In this document: piece after piece, positions 29,655-40,359 of the stretch | Numbering within the stretch: the stretch's first letter is position 1 | Layout of the letters: every line of letters starts with the position of its first letter | Origin: Adineta vaga | Lineage: Eukaryota > Rotifera | Assembly (NCBI GenBank): GCA_021613535.1 | Contig: CP075497.1 | Location: 3,472,001-3,536,000, forward strand | Length of the DNA stretch: 64,000 bases | Direction: 5' to 3' | The notes under the pieces: model-generated | Told to the model about the DNA's origin: nothing | The model's database searches: none | What the model saw: the letters and a program-made list of their open reading frames with translations, nothing else | Made by a program: the position numbers and the translations under genes

Positions 29655-30298
29655 CTATGATGAATACCATTTCGACTTTCGTAAATCACTTCGACACATA
29701 GGACATTTTGAACTTTTCTGCAAGAAAATGAAAAAACAAATTTCAAAAAATAAAACATTTTTCTTCTACCTTAAGCCATTTATCGATACATCGTGTGTGA
29801 AATCTGTGTAAACATGGGATCGTTCGTACTTTATCATGAGTTTTATATTCATTAAGGCAAATATCACATACAACACCAACTATCGATGCTTCTTCTGCCG
29901 TACTCATTGGATAACATTCAATTAGATGTTTGGATAAACCTAATCCAACTAAATTCTCATCATCATCTTGATCTGATAAACGACCCATCGATGTTTCCGT
30001 ATAAAAATCCCCTTCATCATCGGTTTCCCAACTAGAAAATATCGAGTTTGAAAAAGATAATAGCAACATCCTTCTATTGATTAATCTACCTATCACTTTG
30101 GTCGGCAAGAGCATCGTCAATTTCGAGAACTTCTCCAGATGTTGGTACTTGATCTAAATGAATATTTGTATGATTCTTTATTACAAATAGTTGTAATAAA
30201 ATACCTTCTGATAATGTTTGATTAGTTGTAATTGAATTATTATCAGTAACAATTTGTTCATTTGAAGATGATGAATCACGTTGGTTATCTGTCGACAT
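29655..30298 (-). CDS. RING-H2 finger protein, probable E3 ubiquitin ligase
   Basis: Three exons (30298-30090, 30031-29770, 29717-29655) give 177 aa. The N-terminal two thirds are acidic and Ser/Asn-rich. Near residues 120-163 a C3H2C3 RING reads CDICLNEY, then PCLHRFHTRCIDKWL and, after the last intron, CPMCRSDL. All eight zinc ligands are present, including the CxHxxHxxC core. No membrane segment was seen. RING-H2 proteins recruit E2 enzymes and ubiquitinate bound substrates; the substrate here is unknown. The upstream donor was fixed at GTAGAT (30089) because the nearer GT does not keep the frame. It lies next to a PPxY-bearing membrane protein and another RING gene, but no functional link is shown. 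Confidence 0.85.
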
Positions 30299-30724
30299 GA
30301 TATCTGAAAACTGAAGGAAACAATTTTAACCTTGACCTTGAAGAAATACTTTTGATCAAATTTTTATCTTCATAAATGAGAGTGTGATGTGATTTCGAAA
30401 GAAAAAACTTTCTCTTCGATTGATTTTGTGTACTTATAGTTAGAAATCGACGTACAATGTAACGTAAAGAATGAATAATATATTATTGCTTGACTTTCTT
30501 TCCACTGAAATTATTCTTTGATGTTCGACAGGACTCAACAGATGTCGGTGATGCTCAGCATGATGTAATAATTCTTTCATCTTTATAGTTACAAATTATT
30601 TTTATTTTTATTTTTTTTATTTTAAACAAATGACAAGAAAACAAAACGAAGATATGTGGCTGTTGTAATAAATAGAAGAAAGAATCGAGTCCTTTTACTT
30701 CTCGTTCTCGACACCATTGAGTAC

Positions 30725-31135
30725 GTGCTTAAACCAGAATTGATCGATGTGCATCTTTAATCTGAAGAGATTCAAATTGTTCAGGATCGTCATAAAAAAT
30801 CGATTAGCTCCATTGTTCGAAATGTAATCTTTCTAAACGTTCATTATAAGTTATTCTAGCAGCAATTTTATCACTAGAGTAAAGTTTTCATACCAGTCGA
30901 CATAAATAATCTGTTGATCTTTGCGAAACAATATCCATCATACTACTTGATCGTTGATTTCTAGTTATAGGTCTCATTGCTGACACGTCATTTAAATCAT
31001 CGATGGGTGGGTGCTTGATTGAATTCATATATATATATATTTACATTGATCATAATCACGATCATCTTGTTGTATTGATGTTCGAAATGTTGTCGGAATA
31101 GTTCGTGTTATAGTACTTTGTAATGCTTAAAATTG
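30725..31135 (-). pseudogene. Decayed coding remnant between two RING genes
   Basis: Several minus-strand pieces look coding but cannot be joined cleanly. One piece (about 31120-31045) reads ALQSTITRTIPTTFRTSIQQ followed by DDRDYDQ. The next (about 31020-30880) reads HPPIDDLNDVSAMRP and on to QRSTDYLCRL. The third (about 30885-30815) reads SSDKIAARITYNERLERLHF and ends in a stop. A fourth (DDPEQFESLQIKDAHRSIL) follows after a frame change. Stops and frame changes between them suggest a dead gene. I do not recognise the family. Confidence 0.4.
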
Positions 31136-31526
31136 ATCTTGATGTTGACAGACTAGCTAAAAAAAGAGTTTTGTTTACTTTCGAAATGTTCATCAATCGA
31201 AAACAGGATGTGAATGAAAAGGAAAGATGTTTTTGCACATGTATATATGTTTTCAATAAAAAGTTACTACTAAGAAATTTCATGAAAGTTTATTCTTATA
31301 TGTACTTTTGTTCTTCTCAAATGACTTATGATTAAATATAACAAAGAAAAAGAAAAAGAGAAAAAATAATTTCATGACTGATTCATTTAAGGAGATAAGA
31401 TATATATGTATATTGAGGGGCTTTTTCATTTGGAATAGTTATACACACTCACACCGATACATCATTAGTGATATATAGTAATATGTATATATCGAAAGTT
31501 CAGAATAAAAAAAGAAAGAACAAATA

Positions 31527-32912
31527 TCACGATGGACGTTGAGAAGATCCTCCTCGACGAAAATGAGTAGTTCGAGGTTGCATTGGATTTCGATTCGAAT
31601 TTGTTGACCGCCGAGTGCTATTAGTATTACTATTGTTATTATGATGATGATTCGTATGTCTCGTATGACGAGAACTGGGCATTGACTGAACTTTTACCGG
31701 AGGTTCTCGACATATTGGGCAGGCGTTATTTTCCTAGAATTAATTAATAAAAAACGCAAAGATGGCTATCATAAATTTACTTGTAACCAACGGTCCCCAC
31801 ATTCTTTATGATAAATATGACGACATGAAAAACGACGTAATGTTTGGTTGGTTTCGAATTGTTCAAGACATATCCCACATTTATTTTCTTCATCTGTATT
31901 GTTTGATGTACGACGAAATGATTCTATTGGAATGGAATTAATTTGCTCTTTTGTTAACTTTTTCTTACGAACGGTATCATCAAGTTGAAGTAATCGCTAG
32001 AGAAAGAGAAAAGAAATAAGGATGATTTTATATTAATGATGAAATTCTATAGGGATTACTTCATAATCTTCTGGACCAAAATCTTCTTCTGTATCTTGAA
32101 GATTACCTGAACGACGATGTCTTCGTCCATGAAGACCAGAAAAAAAAGCATGAAAATCGTCTGGTGCAGGTCGACCTCGATTAACAAATAATTGAAAAAA
32201 TGGGTGGGGCATATTCACATAAGGATTTTCTTCGTCATTGTCATCTTCATTATGGGATGGCTGCCGATATTGAAACAGTGAAGAAAATGGAGGTGGAACA
32301 GGTTCATTTTCGTCTTCATTAGTTTGAGAAGGTTCATTCGATGATCGATGTGATTGTTGCCGTTGGACAAAAGGCGGATTTTGTCGAAAATATCGTGACA
32401 CCTGTTCTTGCCTTTGTAAATAAGCAGCATATCCTGCATCGGCTCTCAAATTTGAATGATCATCATCGGGTATATAAGTTGGCGCACTAACTGTTCCTGA
32501 TTCATCATCTGATTCTACACGAAATGGATCATATGGATGTCGATGTGATGCTAAACTATCTCTTGAATATTCTTCTTGTTGTAGTTGACGAGCATAAGCT
32601 TCATCAGCACTTAAATCTGCTAGACGACTTTGATCATATCCAGACGCTTCTAACACTATATTATTATCATTGTTTTTTCTTTCATCATGAATCTGATCTT
32701 GATTTGATATATTATCTTCATCATCGTTATCATTCGGTCGAATAATTGATCTCATTAAAGGCTAAAAGAAAGAGAAATTCGTTTGATTTCAGTTTTGAAA
32801 TTCTTACAACAAGATGTTTGAATTCATCGGATTTGAAAACACGTTGAAATTGACTTAATCTTTGTTTTATCGATGATCCTGATGGAAATTTCTGTTTCTT
32901 TTTATCTTCCAT
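31527..32912 (-). CDS. RING-H2 finger protein with long disordered N-terminus
   Basis: Four exons (32912-32808, 32761-32060, 31996-31781, 31733-31527) give 409 aa. Residues 1-270 are mostly acidic, Asp/Asn/Ser-rich and disordered, with a repeated motif of the type LSADEAYARQLQQEEYSR / RADAGYAAYLQRQEQVSR that may form helical or ubiquitin-binding-like segments. Residues about 306-350 form a C3H2C3 RING: CGICLEQF, SCRHIYHKECGDRWL and, across the last intron, CPICREPP. The tail is basic and rich in Arg, Asn and His. It is probably a cytosolic or nuclear E3 ubiquitin ligase; the substrate is unknown. The start at 32912 is the first ATG of the frame. The small gene just upstream (33415-33163) might instead supply 5' exons, but no splice in the right phase was found. 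Confidence 0.82.
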
Positions 32913-32944
32913 GAAAATATTTTCAAATGAAAATCAACTCGAAT

Positions 32945-33415
32945 AGTTACTCATACGAATGATTCGAATGTTGTAGTCGCTTCCTTTTCTCACAAATACA
33001 CATATGAAATCAGAAGGAAAGAAAAAGAAAAAGAAAAAAACCGTCTCCTCCACAGGTCATCACAGAACAAGAAAAAAAAACTAAGGTAAAACGACTCCAT
33101 TTTATACGAAAGAAAAAACCAATATCTGTCGAAGAAAAAGGGAAAAAGGATATGAAACATACTCTATTAGTAATTTGATGTAATGATGATGAATTATGAT
33201 CATCTTCAACCGATTGAATTATAGAACGATGTGATGTTGAATTCAAATCCATACGTTCTCCTGTTGGTGCTGAAGGTTGTACAAGTTCACGTTTGTTTAT
33301 AATCTGAAATAAATTGAATAAGCTGAATGAAATGAGATGAGAACTAATTTATAAATACCTCATTACTATCGCGAAATGTATTCGCAATTAAAACTGGTGA
33401 TGGTGGTCTTTGCAT
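32945..33415 (-). CDS. Small hypothetical protein, 3' end uncertain
   Basis: Two exons are convincing: 33415-33359 (MQRPPSPVLIANTFRDSNE) and 33303-33163 (IINKRELVQPSAPTGERMDL, continuing to HQITNR). Together they code for 66 residues in phase, with codon use like the neighbours. The last exon is unclear. A splice to an AG near 32987 would add a basic tail (KRKRLQHSNHSYE) and a stop; a nearer acceptor gives a seven-residue tail. No domain is recognised. It is polar, without signal peptide or membrane helix. It could also be an unspliced 5' part of the RING gene downstream. Confidence 0.4.
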
Positions 33416-33655
33416 TCTTTCAAAATGAAAATGAAGTCTTCCCAAGACAGAACTGCTTATTTACACATGTGATCTATAAATAGGAAGAAAAAAAGAAGAG
33501 AAAAAAAGTCTTGTTGTTTTTTTTTACAAATAGAAGATTTTTTTTCATGTTTTTTTTGTTCTTGATTTATAAAAAGAAAGAAAACGAAAAATCTGTTTCT
33601 GTGTTAGTATATATCAAATGAATAAAATAATTGTTGATAGATGAATGATTCTCGT

Positions 33656-35324
33656 TTAATTAAGAGCTTTCGGACGATCATGATAGGGACTTGATTGTTG
33701 TGTTCGTTGAATATATGCTTTACTCAATGATATTTGTCGTTCTAATTCACGTAATTGTTTTTCAGCTTGCATACGTTTTTCTGTTTCATCTTGTAATTTG
33801 GCAAGCATATTATTTGCATCAAATTTTTCCGGTGAACCATGAAATATGACCATACCTTAATCGAATCAAATTCAAAAAATAAAACTAGTGAAAATATTTT
33901 CCTTGTTTTTCAAATCGTACCATCTTTTTTATTGATCGATGCAAATATTTGTCCATTTTCAATCATATCAAGAAGATATCTTTCGGCTTCGGATGTTGAT
34001 TGAAGTTGAACACGATTAGCAAGATCTTTTAATGATACAGTTAGAAAAGTTTTTGTTAATTGTTGAATACTATTGTATATGAATGCATTTCGTGTTTGTT
34101 TAATTAAACCTAAATTTCTATCACGAGCATATTGATCACGATGACGATTGACAAATTCATCGAATTGAATTAATGTTCGATTATTAAATATATTAAATAA
34201 TTCCGTATATTGTGAAGTACATAAACTTGTGATCGTTTGTTGAACATTTCGACTTGTATATGCTGGTAATGGATTAGATGGAATCGAACCGGATATTAAT
34301 TTGACTAAAACATATTTTTTATAGGCTTCAATTGCAATCGCTGATGTTGCTTGAGCTGGAACTGTAATAACATTCTCGAAGAAATTAGCAGCACGATCGA
34401 ATTGTTTGATACAAGCATAGATCATTCCACCATAATAATAAGCAAGAAGAACATGTTTAACATCGAATTTTCCATTTTCACGATTTATATCAATGATATC
34501 AGTATCCAAATAAGTCAAAGCAGGTTCAAACCATTGACAAAGTAAACAAAGTTGATAAAGATCAGAATGAATGGATAATAATTGGCCAGGTTCACGACGA
34601 AGAAGTTCAATTGCTCGATAAAGAATAGGAATTCCTAAACAAATCAATCAATCTATCGATATAACTCCGTTGTTTTTCTTTATCATTGTACAAAAAAATC
34701 CTGATTGATTCGAAAACAAAAGAACACTGTGACCTCAAATTTATCGAGATTTTCTTCAATAACAAAGTAAAAACGAATAACATTAAATTTAAATGTGAAG
34801 GCTGTGATCTAACATTATGCATAAGTAAAAAATCTCCTCTATCTTAAATAAATATACACGATAAGACAATTTTCATATAACTGGAAATCTCAACACGAAT
34901 GACTTACCGAGACGAGCACGATTCTCTTTTCGAAGTCGTTCTGTAATAACATGACATATTTCACATAAATATTGTGGTAAATATTGAACTTGTTCAACTG
35001 AACTTGTCTGTATAAAATTATCGACTTGAGATAGATATGCATCAAAATCAGGTATATTTGGTGCTTTCACAATCGCATGTAAACACGCCAGCATACACTA
35101 GAAGAAAAACAAATATTTGTTTTCTTTTAGAAACGATTCTTTTTTTCTCCTCTTACCATCGAATAGTCCGGTAGAGGAAATGTAGCAATAATTGAATCGA
35201 TATGTTGAATATTTTTACTTAATTGATCAACACTTGGATTCATTAATGTTTGGGCTAAATCATTGAATTTTTCATCGGCTGATAATTGTCGAATAGTTAC
35301 AACAAATTGATCTAATGTTGTCAT
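33656..35324 (-). CDS. COPS3: COP9 signalosome subunit 3 (CSN3)
   Basis: Four exons (35324-35157, 35097-34908, 34634-33921, 33855-33656) give 423 aa, a length typical of the family. The N-terminus (MTTLDQFVVTIRQLSADEKF) matches the CSN3 start. The middle has helical repeats with SIHSDLYQLCLL, PALTYLDTDIIDI, YYYGGMIY and FFENVITVPAQA. The PCI domain contains GLIKQTRNAFIYNSIQQLTK, FLTVSLKDLANRVQL, YLLDMIENGQIFASI and KKDG. CSN3 is a structural subunit of the COP9 signalosome, which removes Nedd8 from cullin-RING ubiquitin ligases. The C-terminus is basic and Gln-rich, with a coiled-coil-like stretch (LRELERQISLSK). Two RING genes lie nearby, but clustering need not mean shared regulation. Confidence 0.96.
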
Positions 35325-35625
35325 TTTTTTTTTCAAAGAAAAATATCTATCTAAAAATGAAAATGGATGAAGATGATCTTTATATTTGATTTTTATATGA
35401 GTATTTAACTTTTGAAATTTCAATAAAGATAGACAAAATATAACATTTCTTATTTTAATAAAAACAAAAACATTCAGTTTTATACGATTGGTAGAGAAAA
35501 CTATGTATCGTATGACAAATCTAGATGGCGTTCTTTTTCAGTATTAACAAGAAACAAACCTATTGTTATTCGAAATTTTATTATTTCCAAAAATAAAACA
35601 TATTAACTATATACAGAAGAAATCA

Positions 35626-36231
35626 CTAATCAAACGAAGAACATTCTTCATCACAATTATTAAGCAATGAATAAAGATTAGTTAGAAGATGTTGTTGATT
35701 TTGTGATTTAACAAACTCAGAAAAATTTAGATCAGTTATCAATGGAACTAATGGTGCTTGTTTAGCGTTGTAAACTGCTCGATTTAATTGCGCTTTTCGT
35801 GCTTCTAATTCTATATGTTGATTTTGTAGATTGACTTTTTCTTGTTCAAGTTCTTTGAGTTTTTCAACAAGATTCATTTCGATTTCTTCACGAGTTCGTT
35901 TTAATTCACGGCATGCAATGCGATTTTTAGCACGTCGAATTTCACGTTTGATTGCTTCTTCATCTGAAAGGGGTTCATCTTTTGATCGACGACCAGTTGC
36001 CAATGTTTGTGGAATAGCTCGTCGATGAAAAACACGAATTGGACCATAATCAACAGCCAATGATCCTGGATTTGATTCATTCGATTTTTTATTTCGACTT
36101 CTGGATCTTGATCTAGCCATCTCATTAGATACAGTGTCTTGTGAAATTCTTGATGATGTTGATGATGACGATGTATCAGTATCACTGAATTCTACTCTGT
36201 CAACGAACGATGATTGAGAACAACACGACAT
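35626..36231 (-). CDS. bZIP-like protein
   Basis: Single-exon frame of 201 aa. The N-terminal 95 residues are Ser/Arg-rich and probably disordered. A basic region (EAIKREIRRAKNRIACRELK, near residues 92-111) runs directly into a coiled coil with Leu/Ile/Val heptads (VEKLKELEQEKVNLQNQHIE). That is the layout of a basic leucine-zipper transcription factor. The usual DNA-contact pattern N-xx-A-A-xx-S/C-R here reads N-RI-A-C-RE-L-K, so the invariant Arg is Lys and the Ser/Cys is Leu. It may bind an unusual site or mainly dimerise. The C-terminus is short and mildly acidic. The gene family within bZIPs is not clear. Confidence 0.7.
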   Translation of the reverse strand: MSCCSQSSFVDRVEFSDTDTSSSSTSSRISQDTVSNEMARSRSRSRNKKSNESNPGSLAVDYGPIRVFHRRAIPQTLATGRRSKDEPLSDEEAIKREIRRAKNRIACRELKRTREEIEMNLVEKLKELEQEKVNLQNQHIELEARKAQLNRAVYNAKQAPLVPLITDLNFSEFVKSQNQQHLLTNLYSLLNNCDEECSSFD

Positions 36232-37925
36232 ATCTTGTACGAGTATGGATGTGAATAAACGTTTACAGTGAAAACTATCTACGATATCATACGGTATATA
36301 TATGGAGATTTGACCTGTTAGCTATGTCATTCTTTTCTTCTTTTCTTAAATATTCATAAATACTGAATAAACGGTATGACATATCGATAGATAATGCAAA
36401 ATCCTTGCTAATATAAGATTGTAAATAAAAATCCAATTATATTTTATTATTTCTAATCGATTGACATATTTGAAAATAAAAAAATATTTCGTGTCATTCA
36501 TTCATTCATTTACGGCCTGATTTACGTATTATAATGAGATAAATAAGAAGTAAAGAAGGAATTATTTAGCTAAACATCAATTAAGGGCATAGTTGCCATA
36601 GATAAGAATAATTAAAACGTTTACTACAATTACCTATTTCATATGATGCATATCGGCAATTAATCAAACGAAATTGTAAGATTTGCTATTGCATTAATTG
36701 CTTTTTTTTCTTTCTTATAGGTGATAGGCTTTCATGTATTTGTTTAATCTATCGTAAATTACATTGATAAAAAGAAATATATTTATGTATATACAATACA
36801 TATAAAACAAGGATGAAACGGTTGAATTGAAAAGTTAATTAGCACCTTTAAGATTCAGGTGATCGTGTACGGATTAAAAAGCATTCTTTTGTTCTCTCTA
36901 TCCGAATTCGTACAGTCGTAAGACATTATTAGTTTATGATTTGATTTTGTTTTTAGGAACAATATATCTTCCTTTTTTTATAAATCCAAAGACCGTAAAT
37001 TTCATATCGATTGTCGACTTTTGCGATGAGAATGCTGGTCACACTGAATTAAAGCCTCTCTAGATGTTTTTACGAACTTGATTCAAATGAGACAATTGAT
37101 AAACAAAGATATTGATAGATTTCGATATTTAATTATTAAAATTTAAAGTTTTTCTCATTGCAACAGCATAAATACGAAGTAGCTGTGCTTAATCGGATCA
37201 AAACATTGATTACAAATATCTTTAATCATGATATGTCGCAATAACCTAAAAACTATTTTGCAATCGCTTTTCTATCGATTAATTTCACCTTGTTTACAAA
37301 ATATATTCTATCAAATGTTGTCGTCATTCTCAAGAACAATAGCAGCTAAATATATTTGAAATAAGATTAGAGATTATTCGTACAGCATATTGTCAATAAG
37401 GTTCTGTTGTAAATCAATTATTTTAATGATTGAGCGAGAAATTAGAATCGTATAAGATCTCTTATTCATCAAGATGTACCGACCGAAAAAAACAGTAGTT
37501 AAAATTCCCACAAAAACAGATAAAAATACATTACTTCACACTTCATTAGACATATGACAAATATCATAGACGCCAATAAAAACATATCTAACTAGCGTGT
37601 AATGTTTATCATTTGCATTTTGTTTCTCTGAATAGTCTGTTTAGAAGAATTAATAAATATGTTGATGTTTAACTAAATGTATACGATCATCAATGTTTTT
37701 ATTTTCTGATTTGAAATAAAGAAAAAAATAGTTTTGTTAAATACAACAACAGGTAAATCGCTCGATTATATTTCAAGATTTGTTTCGTTTGATTACTTTT
37801 CAAATCCCTGACTACAAATAGATGAAGAATATGGAAAAAAAATAATAGTTTCCAATGTCAGATCATCCAACTAAACGGAAATAGAAGGATAATTGAGTGT
37901 AGATTTGTCAATAAGTTATTGATTG
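36232..37925. other. Intergenic, no gene seen
   Basis: About 1.7 kb of AT-rich sequence between the bZIP-like promoter and the carrier gene 3' end. No coding frame, RNA gene or clear repeat was recognised. Confidence 0.5.
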
Positions 37926-39290
37926 TTAGTTCAATTTTTTTAATTGTTCGAAAACGATAAAGAAAACAATGTTCCAAGGACCTAATCGAAGCCATGATGG
38001 AACGAAACCTTTATATAATGCTAAAAATCCTTCATTTTTCACCGTCTAAAAACAAAAAAATTGCGTTTTTTTCCGAAAATAAAGAATCAATTCAATTACT
38101 TTTGTAAAACAATCAACAATTCCTTTGTACGGTGTTGCTGTTAAATTAGAACGACGAGTTAAGTGTTCTTGATTCATCAATCGTGTCTACAACAAAATGT
38201 AATCACAATCAACCAAAGAAATCAATTTTTCACTTACTCGTACAACATCAATCGGTGTACTTGCAAGTGCACCTGCAAAACCAGCTGAAAATGATGAAAG
38301 AAAATGTGTTCCAATCGTATCAGAGCCATTAAATCGACATATTATTTGTTTTTTCATCCAATCATACACAGCTAACTCGACACCACAAACGATTGCTGCT
38401 CGTTGAATTGTAGGTAACACTCCCTTGGAAAAGAGAAAGAAAAAAATAATAACCAAAATAAACAATGAAATCCTTTCATTTACACTCCATAAACCAGTAA
38501 ATCCTTCCTTTTTTGCAATAGAAACCATAGCTGGAAAAAGTCGTTTGCCTTGAACACTTGGATGATTAGCTTGCATACGAATCTAAATGGAATGAAAACT
38601 TGCAAATCAAATTCATAATTGTTTACTTTTAATAGATCAGTTGGATTTGCAATTGCATTTGCTAATGCACCAGAGAACATTCCATTTAAAACATTTACAT
38701 AAAGTTTTTCGTCTGAAAAGAAACTCATATTAACATTGATAAAGATCAATTTGAATACGAACGTTGAATATCTTCAGCAAAGATTCGTTTGATTTTTTGA
38801 TAAATACCCATTTTGATTGTTCCATAAGTAGCTTGACGTAACAGAGCAGCGGAAACCCTGTATTAAAATTCCGATGCTTATGATTGAAGAAAAAAAAACT
38901 GATAAGAAAAAACAAACCCAGAATAGAGCATTCGAATTCCTTCTTCTTGACCAATTCTAAAATTGATTTGATAAAGATGAAAATATTTATTTTGTGGAAA
39001 CAACTTCTTCTACCGAAAAACTGCTTGAAACATATTTGTGTATTTCTTTTGAGCATATTTGACTTGTTGACTGGAATTATCAAATATTTGTCCTTGAATT
39101 TGTAGACGAGTTTTTGTTAGATCGAGCGGATAAGTTACTAAACATAAATTGAATGAAATCATTTCTTAATTCTTAGTTCTTTGTTATGTCAATTGAAACA
39201 ATGTGAAGTGCATTGACAATAATCAAATTTACCTAATTCAGCAACACTTGAAGCGAGACCACCGAACACGAATGGTCGCCAGTCAAACAT
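37926..39290 (-). CDS. Mitochondrial carrier, SLC25A14/SLC25A30 (UCP5/KMCP1) type
   Basis: Nine exons joined in phase give about 297 aa, the usual size of the SLC25 family. Three repeats each hold the carrier signature Px[DE]xx[KR]: [27 protein letters not shown] and TPIDVVRTRLMNQ. Family features such as [31 protein letters not shown] and a C-terminus with [19 protein letters not shown] point to the UCP5/KMCP1 branch. These inner-membrane carriers move small inorganic or dicarboxylic anions and are linked to redox balance. The start at 39290 ([18 protein letters not shown]) matches the normal N-terminus of this branch. Introns are short; one donor (GTTCGT after codon for Gln) is slightly unusual. 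Confidence 0.93.
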
Positions 39291-39584
39291 AACATATTAT
39301 CTAGAAAAATCACAAAATCTAAGCATTTCTATCCTTTAAAATTCATCCGAAAACAAACCATTGTTAGATTATAAGTTTTAAAAACTTCACACTATAGATT
39401 TTATTATAAGAAGGGTGTTTATCTGGGTAATATCATATCTTCACGTTTCATTAAATTCACCGAGTAAGTAGCAAAAAAAGAAAGTTCATCATGCAAATAA
39501 ACGTTTAAAAAAAAGAAATTTATTCCAAAGAGAAAAAAAGAAGGAAGACTATTTCGTTGTTTATGTGCTTTTATCATTTGAGAT

Positions 39585-40359
39585 TCAAGCATGATTCGAT
39601 TCATGAATACGATCGGCATTGGCAGCAAAGGCTTCTAAATCACCTTCGGAAAATTGAAATAAAGTTGTGAAATGTTCTATATTATTCAGTTTTTGACGAC
39701 CATTTAAACCAAGTAATTCGATGATAACCAATGTTTCGACAACTTCACAACCAAGATCGACACATAATTTCTGTGCTGCACCCAATGTACCTTTAGAGGA
39801 AACGAAAGAAAGAGATATAAAAATTGAAATAAGAATACAATTATACGAACCACCGGTAGCAAGTAAATCATCCACTAAAAGAATTCTTCGCCCAGGTTGA
39901 AGAACATTCTCTTGAATTTCCATTGTATCCTTTCCTAAACAAACGTAGATGATAGTTTATGATAGAAAATAAAGTTTTAATTCACCATATTCAAGATCAT
40001 AATCGATTTTGGCCACTTTTCCCGGAAGTTTGCCATGTTTTCGAACGGGAACAAATGGAACTTGTAATTCTAAAGCTATTTGTGGTCCAAATACAAACCC
40101 ACGTGCTTCAAGGCCAACAACAACATCGATTGTTCGACTTCGATCTTTCAAACGTTTTAAAATCACATCAATCAAAGCACGATGTGCTTTTGGATTACCA
40201 AAAATACCAAAAATATCACTAAAATATTCAACAAAGACTTCATTTTAAGATTTTCTTGATAAAAACTTACATGAATGTGATTCCTTGCTTTGGAAAATTT
40301 GGACAAAGTTTCAATGATGATCGAATAATTTCCAAACTTTGATCGTCTTTACCTGTCAT
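39585..40359 (-). CDS. APRT: Adenine phosphoribosyltransferase
   Basis: Four exons (40359-40271, 40218-39986, 39934-39851, 39790-39585) give 203 aa. The enzyme joins adenine and PRPP to AMP in purine salvage, in the cytosol. Visible landmarks are FPKQGITFIDIFGIFGNPK near the N-terminus, VGLEARGFVFGPQIA, the flexible-loop region VRKHGKLPGKV and the PRPP-binding motif ILLVDDLLATGGT split by an intron after the second Gly. The C-terminal part is TLVIIELLGLNGRQKL. The length is about 20 residues longer than human APRT, because of a C-terminal extension. The ATG at 40359 is followed by a GTAAAG that could be read as a donor, but the frame is open through it. Confidence 0.95.

Noticed and set aside
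32215-32745. Several frames overlapping the second RING gene on both strands
   Set aside because: They are shadows of a low-complexity Asp/Asn-rich exon whose own frame continues into a complete RING domain.
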